Shown here: one piece after another, positions 1 through 7,965 of the stretch
How positions within the stretch are numbered: the first letter of the stretch is position 1
How the letters are laid out: the number at the start of each line of letters is the position of its first letter
Source: Glomus cerebriforme
Taxonomy: Eukaryota; Glomeromycota; Glomeromycetes; Glomerales; Glomeraceae
Direction of reading: 5' to 3'
Length of the DNA stretch: 10,447 bases
NCBI GenBank assembly: GCA_003550305.1
Contig: QKYT01001272.1
Coordinates: 7,372-17,818, forward strand
The notes under the pieces: generated by a model
Told to the model about the DNA's origin: nothing
Database searches by the model: none
What the model saw: the letters and a program-made list of their open reading frames with translations, nothing else
Translations under genes and position numbers: made by a program

Positions 1-111
1 AAACTATTTTTTTGGCTATATTTTTTTTATTTGAATTAAAAGGTAAGAATTTATAATTTATTAAAATATTGATCTTATATTTATTAATTCATTTAATTTA
101 ATTTAATTTAG

Positions 112-1415
112 GATTGGAAAAAAAATTATGTCTTTCTTGTCANATGGAGCTAGTGTAATGCTTGGTAGAAATAATGGTATAGCAACAAAACTTACAAATA
201 AAAATCCTTATTTATTTGTAAGCCATTGCATTGCGCATAGGTTAGTACTGAGATGTAATTCAGCTCAAAAACAGGTAGTTTTTTGTAAGTATATAGAAAC
301 TTTTAATTAAAGAAATATATCATTTTTTTAGTAATTCTGAAAAAAGAGTTGAAACATTGAGGAAATTTCAGTCAGTATTAGATCACCCAACGTTAAAAAT
401 AAAAAATATTATTGAAATTAGATGGCTATCTTGGTATAAAGCTATTAAAAATATATTTTTATCTATAGAACCATTGTTGGATACAATTCTTAAAATTACT
501 ATAACACTTTCATTTCAAAGATAGCAATCAATATTTGATTTATATTCAAAACTCTGTAATTGGAAAGTTTTGGCTTTTTACATTTTTTGTATNATATTTT
601 NGNTCATTTAATNGAACTCAGCAAAATGTTTCAAAGGAGATATATTATATTTTCTGATATTGATCCTATAATTAATTCTANTATTCAGAAAATANAAAAT
701 GAATATTTGNATGTTGATGATGATGGAAATCAAAAATTAAGTGCACATTTAAACGATTTTTTATTAAAAGTACCATCAGCAAAGGATTCTTTTATTGGTA
801 ATCATCATATTTTATTTGATTCTCAAGATAAAATTGATTTACAAGTAGATATTATAGAATTTGTAGCAGCAGTAATTTGTGAAATTAATGATAGATTTTC
901 ACATAGATCAATTTTATCTGCTATGAAAATAATGAATTCCATAGAGTGGCCAAAAAACAAAGAGAGTTTAAATGATTATGGCAAAAAAGAATTAAAGGAA
1001 CTAATAGATTCTTATGGAGTAGCTAATGAACCTAATTATCCAATGCCAATTATTGATGCTGATGCTATTTATGATAAATGGGATAACTTTAAAGCTATAG
1101 CCTATAATTTTAGCAAATTATGAAACCCTTTCTATTGATGATTTATTACCATTATTATTTCAATATCATTCTGATATGTATCCTAATATTCTTCTTTTGA
1201 TGAATATATTTTATTCCATACTATTTTATAGTGTAGATTGTGAAAGAGGATTTTCTAAACAAAATTTGATTAAAACTGATATTTGTAATTAGCTTAATAA
1301 CAATACATTACATATGTTAATGATGGTTGGATTGCATAATGTAAATTTAATAAAATTTAATTTTAATAATGCATTATGAATTTGGTATCAAAGTTATAAA
1401 AGAAGAATTAAATAA
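112..1415 (+). pseudogene. Degenerate hAT-like (DUF4371-type) transposase
   Basis: This is a remnant of a DNA-transposon transposase of the hAT-related group often annotated as zinc finger MYM/KIAA1586-like or DUF4371. The N-terminal piece (128-284) reads DGASVMLGRNNGIATKL and then HCIAHRL, the typical catalytic-core block with its conserved Asp and the H-C-x-x-H-R segment. It continues at 333 with RVETLRKFQ and RWLSWYKA. The longest open piece is 560-1123. The C-terminal hAT dimerisation block is at about 1226-1290 (CERGFSKQNLIKT). The gene is broken: stop at 522-524, frame change between about 540 and 600, frame change near 1118, stops at 1290-1292 and 1377-1379, end at 1413-1415. Possible introns lie at 43-111 and 285-331, but their phases do not join cleanly, so they may be decayed too. 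The 5' end is outside the window or lost. Recognition is by motif memory. The family assignment is good; the subfamily is uncertain. Confidence 0.8.
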
Positions 1416-1889
1416 AATCATGGATAAAATCAAATAAAATTAATAAATAAATATAAAATCATTATAAATAACTATAAAAATTAATAAACTGAAAATTATT
1501 ATAAAAACTGGAAGTTTTTTCTGATAAATTTTTAAAAGAACTGATAAATTGAAATTGCATCAGAAATTTTTCTGGTAAAATCAAAATCCTATTTTAGACC
1601 AGAATTGCTAACAACTGAAATTCAGGAATTATTTTGATCGGCACTCTCATGTGACATTGTGATATGAGCTGATTTGTAATTTTGTTATTTAGTCCTTGAC
1701 ACATTGCTGACTCTGTTCGTAGTATTACTGACTCACAGTTCATAGTAATTAGTCTTATGAAAACATATATATATATGATAAATAATCAAAATGTTGAACT
1801 ATTCTTCGTTATTTCAAGTACTTTCACCATTCCAGGTACAAACTGAATTCGAGAAAAATTTACCTGCTAGGTCTAACATTGTATCCAAA
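1416..1889. other. Non-coding stretch between transposase remnant and CRN gene
   Basis: No ORF with recognisable content lies here. The first part (1416-1600) is very AT-rich and holds partial repeats of 'actgataaatt' near 1520-1550, possibly the 3' end of the hAT-like element. No terminal repeat or target duplication could be identified because the left end of that element is not in the window. The second part should contain the promoter of the CRN gene at 1960. Confidence 0.5.
1763..1780 (+). promoter_or_regulatory. TATA-like AT alternation upstream of CRN gene
   Basis: The stretch 'acatatatatatatgata' lies about 180 bp upstream of the CRN start codon at 1960. It is the clearest TATA-like candidate in this leader. 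In a genome this AT-rich such runs are common, so this is a weak positional call. Confidence 0.25.
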
Positions 1890-1955
1890 ATGTCTTTTAT
1901 TTGTATTATTACTTTTTTAAACTTTGTTTCTAACCCTCGATTTTCACGTTTGTAG
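1890..1955 (+). CDS. Short upstream ORF (21 codons) in the CRN leader
   Basis: An ATG at 1890 opens a 21-codon frame closed by TAG at 1953-1955, four bases before the CRN ATG at 1960. If the transcript starts upstream and is not spliced here, this uORF could damp CRN translation. The alternative is that it lies in a 5' UTR intron: the sequence before 1955 (pyrimidine-rich, ending 'gtttgtag') would serve as an acceptor. Either reading is inference. The peptide matches nothing I recognise. Confidence 0.25.
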   Translation: MSFICIITFLNFVSNPRFSRL

Positions 1956-1959
1956 AAAT

Positions 1960-3964
1960 ATGTCGCAGATGATTTTAAATTGCTTTCTTTTGGGTAACAC
2001 TTGTGGTTTTCAGGTTATTCTTGGAGAAAATATTACCGTCAAAAATGATATGGTCCCTTTTGGTGATTTCAGTGTTGAACTCCTTAAAGATTACATTTGT
2101 GAAAAGAGAAATGATATTATTAGTGGCCCTAACATAATTCTTTGGAAGGTTGAAATTGAAGAAACTGATAAAAACATAAAAAAACTTAAGGACACTGAAA
2201 TTAATATTGGAAAAGAATTCAAAGGTGAAAAGTTGGGTACAACCAGATTGGCTAAGAATATTTTCAAAGGTAAACCACTAGAAAAGCGCATCCACATAAT
2301 CATCCAACTGCAAAATCCCGCCATCACTGGTAAGTGTCCTCCAATGGTTTACCTCTCGAACAAGAAATTCGCGTTATCTCACATATTTTTTTATTTGATT
2401 GGAAAAAGGAAAGCGACCACTGGAAAATTTGGATGAGGAAAATGAGAACCAGATCAAAAAGGGAAGACTAATGGGTATTTTTCTTTAATATTTTTAATAT
2501 AGACCTTTAAATCATAATGTATCTTAACTTGACATAAATTTTTTAGATCAAGAGTTAATTCATGATCTTATTAGGAACCTAGAAAATATTGATACAAGCC
2601 AACCAAATTTTACATTGCCACCACTACCAAGAATTAATGAGTCAACTGTTTATAATCGAAAGTGTTATAAATATTTTCTGGACTTTATTCTTAATGATGA
2701 CAGCAATAGCTACTGTCGATATTATATATCTGGTAACTCGGGTATTGGAAAAACATACTTTGGAAGAATAATGTTAATCGAGCTACTTAAACAAGGCAAG
2801 AAAGTTCTGGTNGACTATAAGAGCTTCACGGCATTAATTAATCCCACAGCTTCTAAAAATTATCTACAAGAGGTAAAAGATGAGTATNTGTTTGGACAAA
2901 TCGCNCAACAAAAAGATATATGGTGCATAATCGATGGAGTAATTCCCAAAGTAGGCCATGATTTTGATGGAGGAAAGATTATTCTAATATCTTCACCTAG
3001 AAAAGAAATAGTTGGAAGTTTTATGAAACATCAAAATCATAAAAAATTCGTTATGCCCACATGGAAAGAGGAAGAGATTGATGAATATTGGAGGCAAATA
3101 CATNAAAATAAAACTAGAGTTACTCTGGGATCATTGAAGGAAAAGTTTAAATTATGTGGCGGAATTGCTAGATGGGTTTTCGATACTAAAATGACACTGG
3201 AAGACATTAAAAATAATATTACAAGTGCAGTTACATCAATCGACACAAAAATACTCAATTTTCAAGGCCAAGAAATAAGAGGTGAGGAGCTTACTTACCA
3301 ACTAATACATATACATACAAATCTTCCACCTGTTGATAATGAAGATCCAGATCCAAATCCGTACACTAAATCTATTTGTTACTTTGCATCAGAACAAGTT
3401 GCAAATTTATGCTTAGAAAAATTAAAAAAAGATGATAAGGAGAAGTTGCGCAAATTTATGAAAAATGCAAAATATATATCAGAAATGGAAAATCTCCGTG
3501 GACAACTGTTTGAAATGATATGCCACGTGATTCTTCGTAAAGGTAAGAACTTTTTGGTACGTAATCTACCAGATGGGAATGAAGAATTTAAGAACTTTGG
3601 AGTCCTAGAAGAAGAGTTTTATGATAAGGTTACAGAGATTAATGTAAATGGAAATTATTATCGTCCATATAGTAAGACTANTAAAAGCGTNGATAGTTAT
3701 ATCCATTATAATCAATTATTTCAAATAANGGTCNCCAAGAGGCACGGGATCAAGCAAAAAGGGATAAAGAATTTTGAGAATATCTTAAATAAATCAGATG
3801 AAATTAAGTTATACTTCGCAGTTCCAAAAGATATTTTTAAATCATTCACGAAACANAATTACANGGATGGAAATAAGAAAGCAGTAACTGTCGAAAATTG
3901 GATTAATGAAATTAAGCAGTATAGTTTGTGCNTAGACCTAGATCAGTTTTTAATTTCTGATTAA
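1960..3964 (+). CDS. Crinkler (CRN) effector: Ubl + P-loop NTPase + REase-like domain
   Basis: Three exons (1960-2329, 2409-2474, 2547-3964) join in frame to about 617 residues. Exon 1 is the CRN ubiquitin-like header, with LNCFLLG near the start, LWKV at residues 61-64 and IHIIIQ at 111-116. Exon 2 encodes a linker with two basic clusters (KR at 125-126, KKGR at 140-143), resembling a bipartite nuclear signal. Exon 3 starts with a P-loop NTPase: Walker A GNSGIGKT at 208-215 (Lys214), Walker B-like WCIIDG with Asp275, and SSPR at 294-297. The C-terminus resembles the restriction-endonuclease-like domain of CRN/RHS-type proteins: RGQLFE (Glu468) with His472, then Asp528, then LFQI with Gln538 and Lys543. 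Known CRNs are nuclear-acting proteins, and NTPase plus nuclease types have been proposed to act on DNA. The ATG at 1960 has A at -3 and gives the usual header length; ATG 1969 is an alternative. No in-frame stop is seen, but about a dozen Ns leave residues undefined. Confidence 0.88.
2330..2408 (+). other. CRN intron 1 (79 nt, phase 1)
   Basis: The donor GTAAGT is at 2330-2335 and the acceptor AG at 2407-2408. Splicing joins the end of the ubiquitin-like exon (PAIT) to GKRPLENLDEENEN in frame. Without it the first exon frame runs to a stop at 2434-2436. Confidence 0.8.
2475..2546 (+). other. CRN intron 2 (72 nt, phase 1)
   Basis: The donor GTATTT is at 2475 and the acceptor TTTTTTAG ends at 2546. 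Splicing forms a split GAT (Asp146) codon and connects the basic linker to QELIHDLIRN and the NTPase exon in frame. A nearer AG at about 2511-2512 gives a poorer join. Confidence 0.75.
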
Positions 3965-4206
3965 ATAGAGATACTTTATTTTTTTTTAAGTTTGAAAAGC
4001 TTTTTGTTGGAAAAATAATCTATATGAAATGTTTAATATAAAAATTTCTTAGATTTAGTAGTCTATATATAACGGAAAAATTTTTTATTAATTTTTTTTT
4101 AAAAAATATAAATGAAACCAGCAAATAAAATAACATTTTTTTTCTGCATCTGTTGATCGTGACATTTTATTACAGTTTTTTATAATTTAAAATTTTGCAT
4201 TCCTTC
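3965..4206. other. CRN 3' flank, AT-rich, no gene
   Basis: This is low-complexity A- and T-run sequence after the CRN stop codon. It should contain the 3' UTR and polyadenylation region, but no distinct signal stands out. Nothing else is seen. Confidence 0.5.
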
Positions 4207-4215
4207 ATCTCAGCA
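4207..4215. repeat. Left copy of target-site duplication (MULE-like element)
   Basis: ATCTCAGCA directly abuts the left end of the terminal-repeat element. Its partner GCCTCAGCA sits at 5691-5699 against the right end. Seven of nine positions match (CTCAGCA exact). Nine bases is the usual target length of Mutator-like elements. Confidence 0.6.
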
Positions 4216-4362
4216 GCAAAAATTACTTTCTTGACTCTCCTCATGTTACTTTCTTGACCTAATCAAAATATGCATGATTATGTAAGACAAAAATATTATT
4301 TTCTTGACCTGAAATGTGATAAATAATTATGTGATAAAATCAGCTACATATTAGTGATAATT
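4216..4362 (+). repeat. Left terminal inverted repeat
   Basis: It begins GCAAAAATTACTTTCTTGAC and, from about 4286 to 4362, matches the inverse of 5593-5668 with only a one-base A-run difference and a C/T change. Between these blocks lies about 50 bp absent from the right copy. That extra part repeats the 13-mer TTACTTTCTTGAC (first copy 4223-4235, second 4246-4258). Confidence 0.85.
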
Positions 4363-4509
4363 AATAAAAACCCATTACATTTTTTTTTAAAAAAAAACCA
4401 AAAAAAAACTTTTTAACAAAAAACATTTAACATAGACTTTATTGACTTTATTAAACTTTATTGAAGGTTCCAATATTTTTTAAACATAATAATAAAGTTT
4501 ACTTTTCTC

Positions 4510-5474
4510 TTATCTATTATCAAAATTTATAGAAGTACTGGACGTGGTTTGAGATGTAACAAGTGAATTAGAATTAACAAGGTAAGGTACAAGGTATGGA
4601 TTTTNGTTGGGTAGACAATTGTTTGATTGTACTATAGGATTTGAATAATAAGGTGTAGCACTAGAAAATGAAGCGAATAAATTTGTAGAATACATATAAG
4701 AATTTAATGGAGGTTGTGTTAATTGTGAAATAGAAAATGGTAAAGAATATGTATAATCATTTTGTGAATAAGAGTGCATAATTGTTGGTTAAATATTTAA
4801 GGAAAAATTGTTTAAAGTAGCAGGAGAAGATGACATAGTTATGGTAGTTAAAGATTCATCTGTACTTTTAATATTTTCCTGCAAAATAAATTTTGTTAAA
4901 AAAAATTACACAAAATAATTATAAGATTAAATTAAATACCTTTGTATTCCGAATATTTTTTCTGATTCTTTTTGTATTTCTTTTTTATTTGGAAGGTGAT
5001 ATATCATATTGCTCATTTTGATTCATAATATTTTTAAGAATTCTACTTGGTTTTCTTGATTTAGCCAATGATTTTGAAGGAGCTTCATTATTATTTTTAT
5101 AATTATTGAACTCTACATCTCCTACACAATACATTACCTAATACCAACATAATTTATCTTTTTTTACTCCTGTTTCAATTTGTTTAACTAACTCCTCATC
5201 TTTTCTGTTAATTTAATTGTATCATCAATTTGATTAGTTGATTTTAATTGACCAGCTTTTGTTTTTCATTCAATAAAATCAACAGCCCTTTCAACACGTT
5301 CAATTAAGATAATTCCTCCTTTAATTAGTTCAGAAGTTTTCTTTCAGCTTTGACTTTTTAAACGAATATTTTTAAGTAGAGGATGGTTTTTAAGATAATA
5401 TTCTGCAACGTGACCAAAGGGAACATTTACATGGCGTTATATTGAATAAAACTTTCAAAATTATTATTATTCAT
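4510..5474 (-). pseudogene. Unrecognised gene inside the TIR element, broken
   Basis: The reading starts at ATG 5474 (a run of Asn codons) and ends at the TAG around 4510. It shows one 61-nt intron (4879-4939, GTATTT..TTGCAG, phase 0), two frameshifts (near 5425 and 5199-5205) and five in-frame stops: 5344-5346, 5266-5268, 5138-5140, 4985-4987 and 4789-4791. Across the breaks it would be roughly 300 residues. The first half contains HVNVPFGHVAEYYLKN and ELIKGGIILIERVERAVDFIE. A strongly basic middle follows (KRNTKRIRKNIRNTK before the intron). The last ~90 residues are a Ser/Tyr/Asn/Pro-rich tail. I do not recognise the family, and no DDE-type catalytic pattern or zinc finger is visible. It lies wholly within the terminal repeats, so it moved with the element. 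Function unknown. Confidence 0.65.
4879..4939 (-). other. Intron of the element-borne pseudogene
   Basis: Reading the minus strand, GTATTT at 4939 to GCAG ending at 4879 joins the basic segment (IRNTK) to ENIKSTDESLTT in frame (phase 0). The pyrimidine-rich acceptor is clear. An intron inside the element implies a spliced eukaryotic gene rather than a processed copy. Confidence 0.65.
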
Positions 5475-5592
5475 TATATTTAAAAAGAATATATATATGT
5501 AAAAAATGAGAAAAAAATACGTTTTTATTATAAAAGTCATGTCATATATAATACTCATATGTAATACGTATTGTTTATGTAATAAGTAATGA

Positions 5593-5690
5593 AATTATCA
5601 CTAATATGTAGCTAATTTTATCACATAATTATTTATCACATTTCAGGTCAAGAAAATAATATTTTGTCAAGTCAAGAAGGTAATTTTTGC
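5593..5690 (-). repeat. Right terminal inverted repeat
   Basis: Its inverse begins GCAAAAATTACCTTCTTGAC and runs through the same blocks as the left repeat (TTTTCTTGACCTGAAATG, then GTGATAAATAATTATGTG), ending at the AATTATCAC block at 5593. Confidence 0.85.
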
Positions 5691-5976
5691 GCCTCAGCAT
5701 AGTTGTACATTCAAAATAAAATCGCATGTGTGTAATACATTCAAAAATAAATACAAAGTTCAGAACATAGTCTGCGATACATGACGTAGTTTTTACATTT
5801 CTATCCTAAGCCCTATCTGTCCCTAAATTCTAATTCGATTTTCCTGTGAGGTTGCTCAATGACTTTACCCTTTTTACTCCACTTTGTGAAGCATTCACCA
5901 GCTTCTGTGCCTCCTCCAATATCCATACAATATGCCTGAGGATCTTTTTTACTTTAGTTTGCAAATTATCATCTTT

Positions 5977-5984
5977 GTACATAA
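5977..5984. repeat. Left copy of 8-bp target-site duplication (foldback element)
   Basis: GTACATAA directly precedes the element end TATACATG. The partner GTACACAA is at 7966-7973. They match at 7/8 positions. Both copies align to the same CRN codons (V-Y in frame), so this is a true duplication of gene sequence. Confidence 0.85.
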
Positions 5985-6003
5985 TATACATGTTGTCAAA
6001 ACT
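5985..6003 (+). repeat. Left terminal inverted repeat of foldback-like element
   Basis: TATACATGTTGTCAAAACT. It pairs with the inverse of 7947-7965 with one mismatch (position 8, G versus A). Confidence 0.85.
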
Positions 6004-6221
6004 CTGGAATTTTGGCATAATTTCAGGATTTGATATTCGGCCAATCATTCTGAAATGAAACTCCAGTTAAAATTCAAAAATCAGGTCAAAATCTGAAATT
6101 AGGGTCGGAAGATGAAAATCCAGATGAAACTTTTTTTATATAGTCTGAAATGGAGTCACACAATTTTTTGTGAATTATAGTTTTTCTTTTCGTAGACTTT
6201 ATTTTTACTTTTTTTCTTTAG

Positions 6222-6924
6222 TAACGGCTTTTTGGATTTCTTGGAGACTAATGGTGAGATTTCTTTATTTTTTTATTCTTTTTTTGTGTTCTTTTTTCAT
6301 TTAGAGATGTTATTGACGTTTCTTTTGCTTTTCTTTTCTTTAGTGTTGGTTTCTTAGATTTCTTGGAGTCTAATGGTAAGTTATTTTCATCGATAATTCA
6401 CTTTCTTTTCGTCAAATATTCTATTAATATTTGTTTTTTACTTTTTTTTTTTTTAGTGATAGTTTCTTGAACTTCTGGGAGACTCATTATTTTTCTTTGA
6501 TCCTTTATTTTTCTCATCAAATATTTTATTAATTATTTTTTTTTTTTGCTTTTTTTTTTCTTTAGTGACTGTATCTTGGATTTTGTGAAAATTAAGTGTG
6601 AGTTCCCTTATTTAATCCTTCATTTTCTTTTCATTTAAATATTTTATTAAAATTTTTTGCGTTTTTTCTTTATGACAGTTTCTTGAATTTCTTGGAGACG
6701 AATTGTGAGTTCCTTTCATTGCTTCTTCATTTCCTTTTCATTTAAGTATTTTATTAATACTTTTTTTTCTTTTTTCTTTAGTAACAGGTTTATTGGACTT
6801 CTTAGACACGAATTGTGAGTTTCTTTCTTTACTTCTTCATTTCCTTTTTGTTTAAATATTTTATTAATACTTTTTTTTCTTTTTTTCTTTAGTAACAGGT
6901 TTCTTAGGCTTCTTGAGACGAATT
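6222..6924 (+). repeat. Left-arm tandem array, seven ~110-bp units
   Basis: Each unit has a 32-bp core of the type TRACNGNTTCTTGGANTTCT + TGGAGACNAATG/T. Cores start at 6222, 6344, 6457, 6566, 6673, 6782 and 6893 (spacing 107-122). Most cores are preceded by a long pyrimidine run ending TTTAG and followed by GTGAG or GTAAG, so each looks like a microexon between introns. The rest of each unit is T-rich and carries 'ATTTTATTAATA'. Unit 5 has TTTAT instead of TTTAG. Unit 3 lacks the donor-like end, unit 7 has ATGAG instead of GTGAG, and unit 6 has one extra base in its core. Confidence 0.85.
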
Positions 6925-6959
6925 ATGAGTTCTTTCTTTTATCCTTCACTTTTTTTCAT

Positions 6960-7360
6960 CTTGATATTTATTTTTGCTAATTTAGGAATGTTATTTTTAT
7001 TTTTCCTTTGCTTTTGAAAGAAATAATAATTTTTTATTCATTCAAATTAAAATAAATATATATTGTACAACAGATCATACAAANAAACAATTACTTTATC
7101 AAATAAACATTTATGCAAATATAAAAAATTAAGAACATGATTTCTTTTTAATTTAAGTACGAAACAAAAATAATTTGAATAAATTAAATTATAATAAAAC
7201 ACGAAAAAAAACATTAAATACTCTTATAAATAATCTAAAAATTAAAATATTTTTTTCTATAGAATGCTCAAAAAAATTGTTNCTAAAAAAGTAAAAAAGA
7301 AATGTCAATAACATCTCTAAGTGAAGAAATCAAAAAGAAATCTCAAAAAAAGGGAAAAAA
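6960..7360. other. Central AT-rich spacer of the foldback-like element
   Basis: About 400 bp between the two arrays with no ORF and no repeat core. The block 'ttagagatgttattgac' seen at 6302-6317 in the left arm recurs inverted around 7303-7321, so part of the right side of the spacer is intron-type sequence of the arrays. The rest is featureless. Confidence 0.6.
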
Positions 7361-7366
7361 ACTCAC

Positions 7367-7822
7367 CATTAGTTTTCAAAAAGACATGCTGCCACCATTA
7401 AAGAGAATAAGCATAAGGAANGTCAATACACTCCTAAANGAAAAGAAGACAAAATAACAAAAAAGAGACTACCATTAGTCATTATAGAGTCCAAGNATGC
7501 GCCACTNAAGAAAAANAANCAAAGAAAATATTAATAAAATACTTAACAAAAAGAAAATGAAGGATTATTCACAATTAGTCTTCAAGAAGTTCAAGAAACT
7601 ATCGCTAAAGAAAAAAGAGTAAAGAAAAAATATTAATAAAGCATTTGACGAAAAGAAAATGATCAAAAAAAGGAACTTACCATTAGTCTTAAAAAAGTCC
7701 AAGAAGCCGTCACTGAAGAAAAAAAAGCAAAAAGAACATCAATAATATTCCTAAATGAAAAGAAAATAAAAAAGAATAAAAAAACTCACCATTAAGTCTT
7801 CAAAAAGCTGTTTCAGACTATA
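7367..7822 (-). repeat. Right-arm tandem array, five units, inverted
   Basis: The same core is found on the minus strand at 7790-7822, 7681-7712, 7573-7604, 7473-7504 and about 7367-7397 (spacing 100-109). Three of these are exactly 32 bp. On the minus strand they are followed by GTGAG, GTAAG or GTAGT, and the middle ones are preceded by CTTCAG or CTTTAG. This arm is in the same sense as the CRN gene it interrupts. Confidence 0.85.
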
Positions 7823-7946
7823 ATAAAAGATTTTTGTCCAGATTTTTGTCCTTCAGCCTGATTTCAAATTTCAGCCTGATTTTCAGATTTTGGCTATAGT
7901 TTCAAACCTGGGTTTTGAACTTTCAGATTCGGACATATTTTTGGAC

Positions 7947-7965
7947 AGTTTTGACAATATGTATA
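7947..7965 (-). repeat. Right terminal inverted repeat of foldback-like element
   Basis: On the minus strand it reads TATACATATTGTCAAAACT, matching the left tip at 18 of 19 positions. Further inward, TATAGTCTGAAA near 7815-7826 (minus) corresponds to TATAGTCTGAAA near 6140-6151 (plus). Confidence 0.85.

Larger units (their letters stand above)
4216..5690. mobile_element. TIR DNA element, Mutator-like, carrying one broken gene
   Basis: The element is 1475 bp, bounded by GCAAAAATTAC and its inverse GTAATTTTTGC. The terminal inverted repeats are about 98 bp on the right (5593-5690) and 147 bp on the left (4216-4362). They are nearly identical apart from an extra ~50 bp in the left copy. Nine-bp direct repeats flank it, with 7/9 identity. 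Long TIRs with a 9-bp target duplication are the pattern of Mutator-like elements, but no transposase is recognised inside. The only coding content is the minus-strand pseudogene at 4510-5474. It could be a non-autonomous element that captured a gene (Pack-MULE style), or an autonomous element of an unknown family. The boundaries are directly visible; the superfamily is inferred. Confidence 0.75.
5985..7965. mobile_element. Foldback-like element inserted in the CRN gene
   Basis: The element is 1981 bp. The ends are TATACATGTTGTCAAAACT and the inverse TATACATATTGTCAAAACT (18/19 identity), followed by about 200 bp of weaker inverted similarity on each side (blocks such as AAAATCTGAAA and TATAGTCTGAAA). 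Its interior has two opposed tandem arrays (6222-6924 and 7367-7822) around an AT-rich spacer. There is no ORF and no transposase, so it is non-autonomous. An 8-bp target duplication flanks it. Excising it with one target copy restores the CRN frame through A-I-V-Y-K-D-D-N. The structure (short conserved tips, inverted arms made of tandem repeats, central spacer) is that of foldback elements. Eight-bp duplications occur in hAT and P/Galileo-type elements, but the superfamily cannot be fixed from this copy. Confidence 0.85.

Noticed and set aside
2091..2327. Minus-strand ORF of 78 residues
   Set aside because: It is antisense to exon 1 of the intact CRN gene and has no recognisable content.
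4376..4420. Long A and T runs as a possible structured terminator or foldback
   Set aside because: Homopolymer runs are everywhere in this AT-rich sequence, and no specific pairing beyond A:T runs is seen.
4510..4779. Independent 89-residue minus-strand gene
   Set aside because: The reading continues upstream through a stop, an intron and two frame changes; it is only the tail of the pseudogene starting at 5474.
5846..6058. Plus-strand ORF of 70 residues
   Set aside because: It is the antisense shadow of the CRN C-terminus and the left end of the inserted element.
6222..7822. Regular short cores with spacers, CRISPR-like at first sight
   Set aside because: Spacers are similar T-rich sequence, the array is inverted on itself within a target-duplicated element, and the genome is eukaryotic.
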